Shown piece after piece: positions 26,501-35,109 of a stretch of DNA of 64,000 bases. The position numbers and the translations under genes are program-made. The stretch comes from Bacteroides sp. (GTDB lineage Bacteria; Bacteroidota; Bacteroidia; Bacteroidales; Muribaculaceae): the NCBI GenBank assembly GCA_014801535.1, contig JAAVEA010000027.1:1-64000 (forward strand). The letters are read 5' to 3'. Within the stretch, counting starts at the first letter, position 1, and the number at the start of each line of letters is the position of its first letter. The notes under the pieces were generated by a model. The model saw only the letters and a list, made by a program, of their open reading frames with translations, did not search any database and was not told the origin of the DNA.

Positions 26501-27025
26501 GTGGGAAAGTTCACGGCATATAAAGTTCAGCTTGCTTCCTTGCCCGACGGGCACCATGAGCAAGACTTCGAGATAGGAACAGAGTTCTTCAGAAACATGG
26601 AGAACCGCGACATCATCTCGTCTGATATTTTCGTTCATCTCGATCTGGTAAAGAAAAACGACCTTTACGACTGCACTTTCACAGTCAAGGGCACCCTCCA
26701 GATCCCATGCGACCGCTGCCTCGATCCTCTTGACCATGAGGTAGACACGGAATATCATGTTGTGGTGAAATATGGAGACAATTATGATGACGGAGCCGAT
26801 AACCTTCTCACCATCCCATACAGCAATAGCTATCTCAATGTTGCATATATCCTCAACGATACCATCCTCCTCACTATTCCTATGAGGCATGTGCATCCGT
26901 TAGGCAAATGCAACCGCGCAATGGCCGCAGCCCTCAACAAGCACCGCACCGCCGGAGGAGATGAGGACATGGAGGTGGCTCTCGATGAGGTTGACGCTGA
27001 AATAGCCGAAGACCCACAGGATTGA
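26501..27025 (+). CDS. yceD: YceD family (DUF177) protein
   Basis: A 174-residue cytoplasmic protein with the DUF177 hallmark 'CTFTVKGTLQIPCDRCLDPLDHEVDTEY' (two Cys of CxxC) and an acidic C-terminus. YceD relatives are linked to 23S rRNA/ribosome assembly and sit before rpmF in most bacteria, as here (35 bp upstream). The start is GTG at 26501; no in-frame ATG precedes the conserved region. The C-terminal tail (DEDMEVALDEVDAEIAED) is strongly acidic. Confidence 0.85.
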   Translation: MGKFTAYKVQLASLPDGHHEQDFEIGTEFFRNMENRDIISSDIFVHLDLVKKNDLYDCTFTVKGTLQIPCDRCLDPLDHEVDTEYHVVVKYGDNYDDGADNLLTIPYSNSYLNVAYILNDTILLTIPMRHVHPLGKCNRAMAAALNKHRTAGGDEDMEVALDEVDAEIAEDPQD

Positions 27026-27060
27026 TAATCAAATAAAAAACAAATTAAAAGAATAGAGAA

Positions 27061-27243
27061 ATGGCACATCCTAAACGCAGACAATCTCACACCCGTACCG
27101 CCAAACGCCGTACGCACGACAAGGCTCTCATCCCAACACTCGCTATCTGCCCCAACTGCGGAGCATGGCATGTGTTCCACAAGATTTGCCCTGAATGCGG
27201 TTACTACCGTGGCAAGCTTGTTATCGAGAAAGCCGAAGTCTAA
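27061..27243 (+). CDS. rpmF: 50S ribosomal protein L32
   Basis: A 60-residue protein starting 'MAHPKRRQSHTRTAKRRTHD', with a four-Cys zinc ribbon ('ICPNCG', 'ICPECGYYRG'). It is the usual L32 length and follows yceD in the standard order. Confidence 0.97.
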   Translation: MAHPKRRQSHTRTAKRRTHDKALIPTLAICPNCGAWHVFHKICPECGYYRGKLVIEKAEV

Positions 27244-27272
27244 GACAAAGTCTGTAGATACCTTGTGTTTCT

Positions 27273-27309
27273 CCGGAATATCACCGAATATTCCGGTGAA
27301 ACCTTTTTT
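27273..27309 (+). terminator. Possible attenuator between rpmF and fabH
   Basis: CCGGAATA (27273-27280) pairs with TATTCCGG (27289-27296); a T7 run follows eight bases later. The gap weakens it as a terminator, so partial read-through to fabH is likely. Confidence 0.5.
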
Positions 27310-27377
27310 TAACTCCAGACAAGCGACCATTCATAAAAGCCGCTTGCTATCGGTTTAATCTGAAAACCCACTTAGAA

Positions 27378-28370
27378 ATGCCAAACGCTAAAATAAGCGG
27401 TATCGCTTCTTTCGTCCCCGATGACATCCTCGACAATGATATGCTGTCGAAGATGGTCGACACAAACGACGAATGGATCACTACGCGCGTCGGTATCAAG
27501 GAACGAAGAATACTCAAAGACCCTACGAAGGGTTCCAGTTTCCTCGGTATTCAGGCGGTGAACCGTCTGCTTGATGAATATGGCGTAGCGAAGGAGGATA
27601 TTGATCTGGTGATATGCGCCACCTCCAACCCTGATTACCGCTTCCCTTCAACAGCTTCTGTAATAGCCCACAATTGTGAGCTTAAAAATGCTTATGCATA
27701 CGACATCCAGGCTGCTTGCGCCGGATTTATCGTGACAATGCAGGCGGCCAGAGCTTACATTGAAGCGGGGCTGTATAAGAAAATTATCGTTGTCGCTGCA
27801 GAGAAGATGTCGAGCATGACAGATTATCAGGACAGGGCCACTTGTCCTCTGTTCGGAGATGCGGCCGCCGCTGTGCTCGTTGAGCCCACTGATGAGAATC
27901 TCGGTGTCATAGACGGTGAATTTCATGTTGACGGATCCGGCCTGAATAACCTTCTCATGAAAGCCGGCGGCTCTGCCCTTCCGGCATCGCATGAGACTGT
28001 TGATGCCCGCGAGCATTACATCTATCAGGAAGGACGTGTGGTCTATAAGAACGCTGTGTTTGACATGCTTTCTTCATCAAAGTCGATCATGGAGAAGAAT
28101 GGGCTTGATGCCGATTCAATCGATTGGTTCGTGCCTCATCAGGCAAACCTACGCATTATAGAGGCCGTGGGCGGACGCATCAAGATACCCGATGAGAAAG
28201 TGCTTGTGAATATACAGCATTACGGCAACACTTCCGCCGCTTCAATCCCCTTGTGTCTTGACGAATACAAGAACCGTCTCAAGAAAGGCGATAAGATTGT
28301 GATGACCGCCTTCGGAGCCGGCTTCACATGGGGTGCCATGTACCTCATCTGGGCCATCGACCCCAAGTAA
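27378..28370 (+). CDS. fabH: Beta-ketoacyl-ACP synthase III
   Basis: A 330-residue condensing enzyme that starts fatty acid synthesis by joining acetyl- or branched acyl-CoA with malonyl-ACP. The catalytic triad is complete: Cys114 in 'QAACAGFI', His in 'WFVPHQANLRII' (about residue 255) and Asn in 'YGNTSAAS' (about 285). It follows yceD-rpmF, a grouping seen across bacteria. A 52-bp palindrome lies just downstream. Confidence 0.95.
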   Translation: MPNAKISGIASFVPDDILDNDMLSKMVDTNDEWITTRVGIKERRILKDPTKGSSFLGIQAVNRLLDEYGVAKEDIDLVICATSNPDYRFPSTASVIAHNCELKNAYAYDIQAACAGFIVTMQAARAYIEAGLYKKIIVVAAEKMSSMTDYQDRATCPLFGDAAAAVLVEPTDENLGVIDGEFHVDGSGLNNLLMKAGGSALPASHETVDAREHYIYQEGRVVYKNAVFDMLSSSKSIMEKNGLDADSIDWFVPHQANLRIIEAVGGRIKIPDEKVLVNIQHYGNTSAASIPLCLDEYKNRLKKGDKIVMTAFGAGFTWGAMYLIWAIDPK

Positions 28371-28384
28371 ACACCGAATACTCT

Positions 28385-28436
28385 GATAAATCATAGAGGG
28401 TGTATCAAAATTTTGATACACCCTCTATGATTTATC
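28385..28436. repeat. 52-bp perfect palindrome after fabH
   Basis: 26-bp arms meet with no loop; each arm begins GATAAATCATAGAGGGTGTA and the centre is CAAAATTTTG. It may end fabH transcription, but there is no outside T-run, and the 'GGGTGTATCAAAA' arms resemble insertion-sequence ends joined tip to tip. Confidence 0.85.
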
Positions 28437-28646
28437 GGCCCGATATTGGGATTCATCCAAGATGTGTCCATCCATTACCAAATACATTAACTATTTTATT
28501 TGTGCTGTTTATCTAAGTTAAGTTACCGGTTTTAATGACAAGAATAAATCAACATTGAGGCATAACCATCCCCATGGATTTGAACCTTGCCCCATCTTCT
28601 GCGTTCTTATTTATGAGAGACATTTATCCTGTCTCTGATCAAAATT

Positions 28647-29570
28647 ATGGAAGATATAAAAGTTACTGATGTAGAAAAAACAGAAAACGGGCATCGCGCC
28701 GGTTTTGTAAATATTGTTGGAAACCCGAATGTAGGTAAATCTACCCTTATGAATGACCTCGTTGGCGAAAGGATTTCGATTATCACTTCGAAGGCCCAGA
28801 CCACTCGACACCGCATAATGGGTATAGTTAATACTCCCGACTACCAGATCGTATATTCGGACACCCCGGGTGTGCTGAAACCTAAATACAAGCTTCAGGA
28901 GTCGATGCTTGAATTCTCTGAGGGTGCTCTCACCGATGCCGACATACTTCTTTATGTGACCGATGTGGTAGAAGACCCGGAAAAGAATAAAGATTTCCTC
29001 GACCGTGTGGCAAAGGAAACCATCCCCGTGCTTCTTGTGATCAATAAGGTGGATCTTCTTAAAGATAACGCACAGCTTAACGAGCTTGTGGATGCATGGC
29101 ACAAACGTCTGCCTAATGCGGAGATTTTCCCGACAAGCGCAACAGAGAATTTCAATGTGCAGAACCTGAAGGACCGCATCGTGGAGCTCCTTCCCCCTTC
29201 TCCCCCATTCTTCGGAAAGGATGCATTGACCGACAAGCCGGCCCGCTTCTTCGTCACTGAGATCATACGAGAGAAACTTCTCCTTAATTATGATAAGGAG
29301 ATACCTTACAGCACTGAAGTTCTTGTGGAAAAATTCGAGGAGAAAGAAAATTCAATCCACATTATGACCGTTATATATGTGGAGAGAGATTCTCAGAAAG
29401 GAATTATCATCGGCAAGGGAGGCGAGAAAATCAAGAAAGTAGGAATTGAGTCTCGTCTTGACATAGAGAAATTCTTTGGCAAGAAGGTACATCTCGAGAT
29501 TTTCGTAAAAGTTGAAAAAGACTGGAGGAACCGTGAAAACAAGCTCCGCCAGTTCGGATATATCGAATAA
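28647..29570 (+). CDS. era: GTPase Era
   Basis: A 307-residue Era GTPase needed for 16S rRNA maturation and 30S assembly. G1 '[13 protein letters not shown]', G2 around 'QTTRHR', G3 'YSDTPGV', G4 'VINKVD', and a C-terminal KH domain ('IIIGKGGEKIKKVG', about residues 250-265) that binds the 16S 3' end. The first 17 residues extend before the G domain. A small hairpin AGAGACA/TGTCTCT lies right before the ATG. Confidence 0.95.
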   Translation: MEDIKVTDVEKTENGHRAGFVNIVGNPNVGKSTLMNDLVGERISIITSKAQTTRHRIMGIVNTPDYQIVYSDTPGVLKPKYKLQESMLEFSEGALTDADILLYVTDVVEDPEKNKDFLDRVAKETIPVLLVINKVDLLKDNAQLNELVDAWHKRLPNAEIFPTSATENFNVQNLKDRIVELLPPSPPFFGKDALTDKPARFFVTEIIREKLLLNYDKEIPYSTEVLVEKFEEKENSIHIMTVIYVERDSQKGIIIGKGGEKIKKVGIESRLDIEKFFGKKVHLEIFVKVEKDWRNRENKLRQFGYIE

Positions 29571-29592
29571 CAGACTGAAAATATTATTGTAG

Positions 29593-29613
29593 GGACGCAC
29601 CCCGTGTGCGTCC
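29593..29613. repeat. REP-like palindrome between era and der
   Basis: GGACGCAC/GTGCGTCC with a 5-base loop, inside 'TAGGGACGCACCCCGTGTGC', a form of short intergenic palindrome that recurs in many bacterial genomes. Only this copy is seen in the window. Confidence 0.45.
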
Positions 29614-29683
29614 GCTTATATATAACCCAAGGCTCTCGTTCGGTGACTGTCACCGATTCGGGGGGTACCTAAAAATCATAGAT

Positions 29684-31000
29684 ATGAGCAAATTAATTGC
29701 AATCGTTGGCCGGCCTAACGTCGGAAAGTCAACCTTATTCAACCGTCTTACCCAAAGCCGTAAGGCCATTGTGGACGATACAGCCGGCACCACCCGCGAC
29801 CGTCAGTATGGCAAAGTGGACTGGTGCGGACAAGAATTCTCAATTGTCGATACCGGCGGATGGGTAGTAAATTCAGATGATATCTTTGAAGAGGAGATAA
29901 ACAAACAGGTGGAGATAGCCATCCAGGAGGCTGATGTGATTCTTTTTGTTGTGGACGCATCGACCGGTCCGACCGACCTTGACGACAAGGTGGCAGCTAT
30001 CTTGCGTCGTTCAAAGAAGCCCGTGATCGTGGTGGCGAACAAGGAAGACCGCGGCGATGCACGTTTCAATATCCCCGAATTTTATAAGTTCGGTCTCGGA
30101 GATCCCATCGGAGTCTCTTCAGCCAACGGTTCAGGCACCGGAGAGCTTCTCGATGAGATAGTGAAAGATATGCCTGAAAAAGATAACGACGACGACACCG
30201 AGGAGAATGTGGCCAAGTTTGCCATTGTAGGTAGGCCGAACGCCGGAAAATCATCATTGATAAACGCCTTCATCGGTGAGGAACGTCACATTGTGACCGA
30301 CATTGCGGGCACAACACGTGACTCAATCTATCACCGTTACAATAAATTCGGATTCGACTTTTATCTTGTCGATACTGCCGGAATACGTAAAAAGCAGAAA
30401 GTGAACGAAGACATAGAATACTATTCAGTGATTCGTTCAATACGTGCCATCGAGGCCTCTGACGTTTGTATCCTTATGATTGACGCCACACGAGGCATCG
30501 AGGGACAGGATGCGAATATATTCTCCCTCATACAGAAAAATAAGAAAGGACTTGTGGTGTGTGTGAACAAATGGGATATAGTGGAAGACAAAAGCCTGAA
30601 TGCCCAGAAAAGGTTTGAGACGGCTATACGCAATAAATTTGCACCTTTCACCGATTTTCCCATCATTTTCACATCCGCTCTTACAAAACAGCGTATCCAC
30701 AAGGTGCTTGAGACAGCGACACAGGTTTATGAAAACCGCCGCAGGGTGATTCCTACCTCACAGCTGAATTCATATATGCTGGAACAGATCGCCATCACAC
30801 CTCCGCCAAGCAACAAAGGCAAATTTGTGAAGATAAAATATATCACGATGCTAAAGGATTCGGTGATTCCGACATTCATCTTCTTCTGTAATCTTCCACA
30901 ATGGGTTAAAGAGCCTTACCGCCGCTTCCTTGAAAACAAGATTCGTGAAAAATGGGATTTCCACGGAACCCCTATCTCCATCTTCATGAGAGATAAATAA
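29684..31000 (+). CDS. der: Ribosome biogenesis GTPase Der (EngA)
   Basis: A 438-residue protein with two tandem G domains: the first starts '[18 protein letters not shown]' (residue 4), the second '[18 protein letters not shown]' (about 178), each with DTAG/DTGG and NKxD (VANKED, VNKWD) motifs, then a C-terminal KH-like domain. Acts in 50S assembly. The ATG at 29684 matches the family start; an upstream in-frame codon would add 26 unrelated residues. Forms a neighbour pair with era. Confidence 0.95.
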   Translation: MSKLIAIVGRPNVGKSTLFNRLTQSRKAIVDDTAGTTRDRQYGKVDWCGQEFSIVDTGGWVVNSDDIFEEEINKQVEIAIQEADVILFVVDASTGPTDLDDKVAAILRRSKKPVIVVANKEDRGDARFNIPEFYKFGLGDPIGVSSANGSGTGELLDEIVKDMPEKDNDDDTEENVAKFAIVGRPNAGKSSLINAFIGEERHIVTDIAGTTRDSIYHRYNKFGFDFYLVDTAGIRKKQKVNEDIEYYSVIRSIRAIEASDVCILMIDATRGIEGQDANIFSLIQKNKKGLVVCVNKWDIVEDKSLNAQKRFETAIRNKFAPFTDFPIIFTSALTKQRIHKVLETATQVYENRRRVIPTSQLNSYMLEQIAITPPPSNKGKFVKIKYITMLKDSVIPTFIFFCNLPQWVKEPYRRFLENKIREKWDFHGTPISIFMRDK

Positions 31001-31022
31001 TGAAGTTGTTTAAACAACTTCA
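31001..31022. repeat. 22-bp perfect palindrome
   Basis: TGAAGTTGTTTAAACAACTT plus CA is self-complementary and lies directly after the der stop. A related TAAACAACTTCATTGAATAGAC occurs before the terminator at 40732. Confidence 0.7.
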
Positions 31023-31037
31023 ATGAAATAGACAAGG

Positions 31038-31087
31038 ATATGAAAAATAGCAGTGCAGCCATTTGGCTGCACTGCTATTTTTCATAT
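31038..31087. terminator. Bidirectional terminator between der and the FKBP cluster
   Basis: Perfect 23-bp arms with loop ATTT; A-run before and T-run after (GAAAAATAGCAG.../...CTGCTATTTTTC). Serves the convergent der (+) and FKBP-like lipoprotein (-) genes. Confidence 0.95.
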
Positions 31088-31101
31088 TGCCTCATCATGA
31101 T

Positions 31102-31977
31102 TTATATCGCTACAAACTCACGCTTTCCGATAGTATCGGGATTCACCACATTATTAATCTCGACCGACATAAGTATAACCTCGTCGGGCAGTAGACCCAG
31201 TTGCTGGGCCCGATTTCCGAAGAGTGCTCCGGCGGTGGTGGCATACTGAGCCGACCCTCCTTTCCGCATACGCGTGTATGCACGGATCATTACCTCCGAC
31301 ATCGTCGGGCCTCCCACCGTGAGTTGCTGCGACGAAGGCATCTCAAGATTACGACCGCTCTCAAGAATATAATTCAAAGTTGCGAAAACTATATCGCCCC
31401 GGCTAATTAGATTTCCACTCCCGATATTGGCATCGTTGACATAAAGATTGTCGCTGATTTTCTTCATTCCAAGTCGCTTCGCTTCGGCTGACAAGGAAAG
31501 ATGCATATCTTTCACCATCTGTTCACGTTTCTTGAAATCAAGCCGGTCGACCACCTGATGGAACCTACTCAACACTTCAGCCTCATTGATTTTCGTATCT
31601 CCGTCGAGAGCGTAAGCGATGCTCTGATAAAGAAGATCGCGGTTAAGATCTATACCATATATCCCGTTATAATGATATAGTGCAAGGGCAAGCTCCACAC
31701 CATTCTGCAAACCGCGGTTATATGTATCGTTCACTTCAGCCACGGAATTAAGACCATCCTTGAGTCCCTTCAGATAACGCTCCCTCTCACGCGTAGTGGT
31801 AAGCACCGTGTCTTCCTGAGCAATTTTAAGATACTGGGCTCCTTCCAGAAGTCCGTAATAATATATCAACGAGTCGGAGAGAGAGGGCTGACCGAGATTT
31901 CCCAAAGGAGAAGGCTTCTCCTTTCCGCATCCCGTCAACAGTAGGGCCGACAATAATATTCCGCATATCTTCTTCAT
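31102..31977 (-). CDS. FKBP-like lipoprotein, probably inactive isomerase
   Basis: A 291-residue lipoprotein (lipobox LLTGC, Cys17). Residues about 35-190 match the FKBP-type N-terminal dimerisation region ('YLKGLKDGLNSV', 'YNRGLQNGVELALAL'), and the C-terminal part ends 'RAQQLGLLPDEVILMSVEINNV', a faint trace of an FKBP domain. The usual 'VxVHYTGxLxDGxxFDSS' and 'GWxEGLQLM' motifs are absent, so isomerase activity is doubtful; a chaperone-like role is inference. Last gene of the four-gene cluster. Confidence 0.6.
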   Translation of the reverse strand: MKKICGILLSALLLTGCGKEKPSPLGNLGQPSLSDSLIYYYGLLEGAQYLKIAQEDTVLTTTRERERYLKGLKDGLNSVAEVNDTYNRGLQNGVELALALYHYNGIYGIDLNRDLLYQSIAYALDGDTKINEAEVLSRFHQVVDRLDFKKREQMVKDMHLSLSAEAKRLGMKKISDNLYVNDANIGSGNLISRGDIVFATLNYILESGRNLEMPSSQQLTVGGPTMSEVMIRAYTRMRKGGSAQYATTAGALFGNRAQQLGLLPDEVILMSVEINNVVNPDTIGKREFVAI

Positions 31978-32001
31978 ATTCCTGTCAGATTAGCGTGTAG
32001 A

Positions 32002-32214
32002 TTATCGAATAAGGGAATCTTTCAGAGCGATAGGGTCTGTTATTATACCGTCGGGCATCGTGACTGCGTTTACCTCTTCTACGGCCACTTCCACGGTTTC
32101 TCCGACAGGTTCCATATTCTCCATAGTGCGACCTTTGCACGATCCCATACTCATAAGCACAGCGGCCGCTGTGACATAAGTCGCGGCGGCCGCCTTTTTC
32201 TGATATCTTTTCAT
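32002..32214 (-). CDS. Short lipoprotein of unknown function
   Basis: A 70-residue protein with a signal peptide and lipobox-like MGSC (Cys26). The mature part is only 44 residues, acidic ('VGETVEVAVEEVNAV'). It lies 10 bp after the FKBP lipoprotein gene and 24 bp before the next, so it is probably translated as part of that operon. No relative recognised. Confidence 0.5.
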   Translation of the reverse strand: MKRYQKKAAAATYVTAAAVLMSMGSCKGRTMENMEPVGETVEVAVEEVNAVTMPDGIITDPIALKDSLIR

Positions 32215-32224
32215 TAAATCTATA

Positions 32225-32779
32225 TTATTCAGGATTTACTTCGATAAGTTCCACTTCAAATACAAGATCCTGGTTAGGACCGATCTGGGGTCCGGCACCA
32301 TTAGGACCGTAGGCCAGCGCACTCGGAATATAGAACACTGTCTTACCTCCCTCCTGCATAAGCTGGAGCCCTTCTGTCCAGCCGGGTATCACACCGTTAA
32401 GAGGGAACGTGATCGGTTCGCCTCTCTCTACCGAACTGTCGAATACAGTTCCATCGGGAAGAGTACCGGTGTAATGTACTTTCACAGCATCAGTTTTCAA
32501 TGGTTTTTTCCCTTCTCCTTTCTTGACAATCATATATCTTAAACCTGAATCGGTGGTATAGATAGAGTCATCGGCCAGTGTCGTTTTGGCTTTCAAGGCT
32601 TTGAACACAGAGTCGGATGTGGCCTGCTGACGGGCTGTCAGCACAGGAGCCGAAGGATATTCTTCATCTACGGCCACAATGCTGTCGCTGTCACTTTCGT
32701 TTGCCTTGCTGCTGTTGCAGCTTGCAATCCCGATCATGCCGAGAGCAAATGCACCGAGAATAAATTTATTCATCTTCAT
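32225..32779 (-). CDS. FKBP-type peptidyl-prolyl isomerase, lipoprotein
   Basis: A 184-residue lipoprotein (lipobox GIASC, Cys21) with a short acidic linker and a complete C-terminal FKBP domain from about residue 75: '[24 protein letters not shown]', '[11 protein letters not shown]', 'YIPSALAYG'. It should catalyse prolyl cis-trans isomerisation on envelope proteins. Only 8 bp separate it from the next FKBP gene, its likely duplicate without a signal peptide. Confidence 0.92.
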   Translation of the reverse strand: MKMNKFILGAFALGMIGIASCNSSKANESDSDSIVAVDEEYPSAPVLTARQQATSDSVFKALKAKTTLADDSIYTTDSGLRYMIVKKGEGKKPLKTDAVKVHYTGTLPDGTVFDSSVERGEPITFPLNGVIPGWTEGLQLMQEGGKTVFYIPSALAYGPNGAGPQIGPNQDLVFEVELIEVNPE

Positions 32780-32787
32780 ATGAGAAT

Positions 32788-33378
32788 TTATTTCTTGTTT
32801 ACCTTTATAAGCTCAACCTCGAAAATAAGAGTTGAATGAGGAGGAATAACCTGAGGAACACCCTGTGCGCCATACGCGAGGTCACTCGGGATAAAGAATG
32901 TATATTTCGCACCCTCTTTCATGAGCTGAACACCCTCTGTCCAACCGGGGATAACACGGTTAAGAGGGAATGTGGCAGGCTCTCCGCGGTTAACTGAGCT
33001 ATCGAAGACTGTGCCGTCGAGAAGTTTACCGGTGTAATGAACGGTCACCTCATCTTCTGCAGTAGGCTGAGCGCCTTCGCCCTCCTTCTCAACAACATAC
33101 TGGAGGCCGCTTGCTGTTTCCTTCACCTCTGCGTTCTTCTTGTTCTCTTCAAGGAATTTCACACCTGCTTCGCGTGCGGCAGCCTCGGCTTTCTTTGCGA
33201 GGTCTTCAAGATATTCGTTGATAAGTTTCTGAGCTTCTTCAACAGGCATCTCGGGTGTACCGCCGTCGAAAGCAACCTTAACACCATCCTTGAAACTTTC
33301 TGAATTCAATTCTTTCACTCCCATTGCCTGCAACTGCTTGCCCATGGCAAGACCCCAGGCATAACTTAATTTATCCAT
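32788..33378 (-). CDS. FKBP-type peptidyl-prolyl isomerase, FkpA/Mip-like
   Basis: A 196-residue protein with an alpha-helical N-terminal dimerisation domain (residues about 1-75, '[15 protein letters not shown]', long '[22 protein letters not shown]' helix) and a full FKBP domain ('[22 protein letters not shown]', '[11 protein letters not shown]', '[10 protein letters not shown]'). No signal peptide is visible, so it is probably cytoplasmic, unlike classical FkpA. It heads the cluster; a -7 box TAATTTTG lies at 33477-33470 on its strand. Confidence 0.92.
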   Translation of the reverse strand: MDKLSYAWGLAMGKQLQAMGVKELNSESFKDGVKVAFDGGTPEMPVEEAQKLINEYLEDLAKKAEAAAREAGVKFLEENKKNAEVKETASGLQYVVEKEGEGAQPTAEDEVTVHYTGKLLDGTVFDSSVNRGEPATFPLNRVIPGWTEGVQLMKEGAKYTFFIPSDLAYGAQGVPQVIPPHSTLIFEVELIKVNKK

Positions 33379-33615
33379 TGTCTTTAATTTTTAGTAATTT
33401 CTATTTTTTATTTCTATTATTATAACACCTTTCCTCCCCTTTCTCCCTTAAATTTTCCCTATTCCACTACAAAATTAAACATTATTGACAAAATCAATAT
33501 ATATTTTTCCACTTTCACTTAATTTTTAAACTCAATTATATATCTTTGCATACATATTTCAAAATATCATATTCTGAAATATCATAATAAATGTTAAAAA
33601 TAAATCTTGATTATC

Positions 33616-35022
33616 ATGGAATTTATCGACCGTAAGAAAGAAATTAAAAGACTAAAAAGAGCGTTAGAATCTAATAAACAACGATTTATTGTAGTTTATG
33701 GGCGCCGGAGACTCGGGAAATCGACATTAATAAAAAGGGTACTTGGTGATAAAGATGTATATTTTGAAGCGGCACTTAATGAACCTCGCGTGGAAATGCA
33801 ACTTCTGGTTAACACTATCAGGATGATTTACCCTGCCTTTGCTGATGCGAGATATGAGTCTTGGGAAGCAATATTCAACCATTTCAATTCTATATGCGAT
33901 GAAAACGCCACAATATGCCTTGACGAATTTCCTTATCTCGTAAAAAAGAATCCTGCTTTGCCATCTACGCTCCAAAGGTTGCTCGATTCCGATCAATTAC
34001 GGTTCAATCTTATCATATGCGGTTCGTCGCAAAGAATGATGGAAAAAATAATATTGGATGCTTCCGAACCTTTATATGGCCGCGCGGATGAGAAAATATG
34101 CCTTGGGCCGATCGGAATTCAATATTGGAAGGAGGCTTTCTCACTTACGGCCCGTGAGACCTTTGAGGAATTTTCCATTTGGGGCGGCGTGCCTCGTTAT
34201 TGGAAACTGCGTGAAGATTATGATAACCTCTGGAGCGCTGTGGAAGACCTTATTCTTGATGAACATGGAATATTATCTGACGAACCAAATTCTCTCTTTC
34301 TTGACGACACAACTGAAATAGCCCCATACTCATCCATAATGACAGCGCTCGGGAGCGGACATACTAAATTCTCCGCACTTGCCCTTGCAATAGGGAAGAA
34401 AACGAGCGATCTAAGTCTTCCTCTCAAAAATCTCAGGGAGATGGCTTATATCACCAAGGAAGTACCCTTTGGCGAAAGTGACCAGAAGAGCAGAAAAACA
34501 CTCTATCGGTTCGCAGACCAATTTATGGGATTCTATTATAAGTATGTAGCTCCTAACAAGTCGTATCTTGCCTTGGGTCGTTATGAAAAAATAATGAAAA
34601 GAATCAGAGATGACTTCAACAGTCATGTCGGAAATCTATGGGAATCAACCTGCGCTAAAGCCATATCATTTAACGACCTGTTCGGTCATGAGTGGGGAAT
34701 GGCCTCCCGTTGGTGGGGAAGTGTGCCTGTAATAGATAGCAACGGGAAAATAAACGGACACGAGGATATTGAACTTGATGTTGTGGCGGAGAGCCTCGAC
34801 CGGAAAAAAATTCTTATAGGTGAATGCAAATGGAATGCACCCGACTATGCCGAAAGATTGTTCAGAGTATTGAAAGCGAAAGTATCAAAAATCCCTTTAT
34901 TTTCCAACAGAGAGGTAACATTTGTTTTGTTTCTTAGAGAACATCCTATCGATGAATCGGTTATCACCAATGACAGCAACGTTCACATAATGTATCCGGA
35001 AGATATAATAGAATTATTCTGA
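33616..35022 (+). CDS. AAA+ ATPase with C-terminal DUF234 (archaeal-type)
   Basis: A 468-residue protein: 'VVYGRRRLGKSTLIKR' is the P loop (about residue 30), 'TICLDEFPYLV' the Walker B Asp-Glu, and the C-terminal third has a DUF234/nuclease-like part ending 'ILIGECKWNAPDYAERLFRVL'. These ATPases are common in archaea and Bacteroidetes and have no settled role; links to mobile elements are often suggested. ATG at 33616; a TATCTTTG -7 box is at 33541-33548. It stands alone and is AT-richer than its neighbours, fitting recent acquisition. Confidence 0.8.
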   Translation: MEFIDRKKEIKRLKRALESNKQRFIVVYGRRRLGKSTLIKRVLGDKDVYFEAALNEPRVEMQLLVNTIRMIYPAFADARYESWEAIFNHFNSICDENATICLDEFPYLVKKNPALPSTLQRLLDSDQLRFNLIICGSSQRMMEKIILDASEPLYGRADEKICLGPIGIQYWKEAFSLTARETFEEFSIWGGVPRYWKLREDYDNLWSAVEDLILDEHGILSDEPNSLFLDDTTEIAPYSSIMTALGSGHTKFSALALAIGKKTSDLSLPLKNLREMAYITKEVPFGESDQKSRKTLYRFADQFMGFYYKYVAPNKSYLALGRYEKIMKRIRDDFNSHVGNLWESTCAKAISFNDLFGHEWGMASRWWGSVPVIDSNGKINGHEDIELDVVAESLDRKKILIGECKWNAPDYAERLFRVLKAKVSKIPLFSNREVTFVLFLREHPIDESVITNDSNVHIMYPEDIIELF

Positions 35023-35052
35023 AGTGCCGATATCAGAATCCATGATTTATGA

Positions 35053-35085
35053 ATTGCGGATATTGAAAAATTTTTCTTATATTTG
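35053..35085 (+). promoter_or_regulatory. Promoter of the C1B peptidase gene
   Basis: ATTG (35053-35056), 21 bp, TATATTTG (35078-35085). It excludes the in-frame codon at 35083 and supports the ATG at 35110. Confidence 0.7.
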
Positions 35086-35109
35086 CCTTCAAATAAAAAT
35101 CTAACCGAC

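Noticed and set aside
28440-28640. Possible 6S or other structural RNA between fabH and era
   Set aside because: Only one small hairpin next to the era start was seen; nothing matched a known RNA fold.
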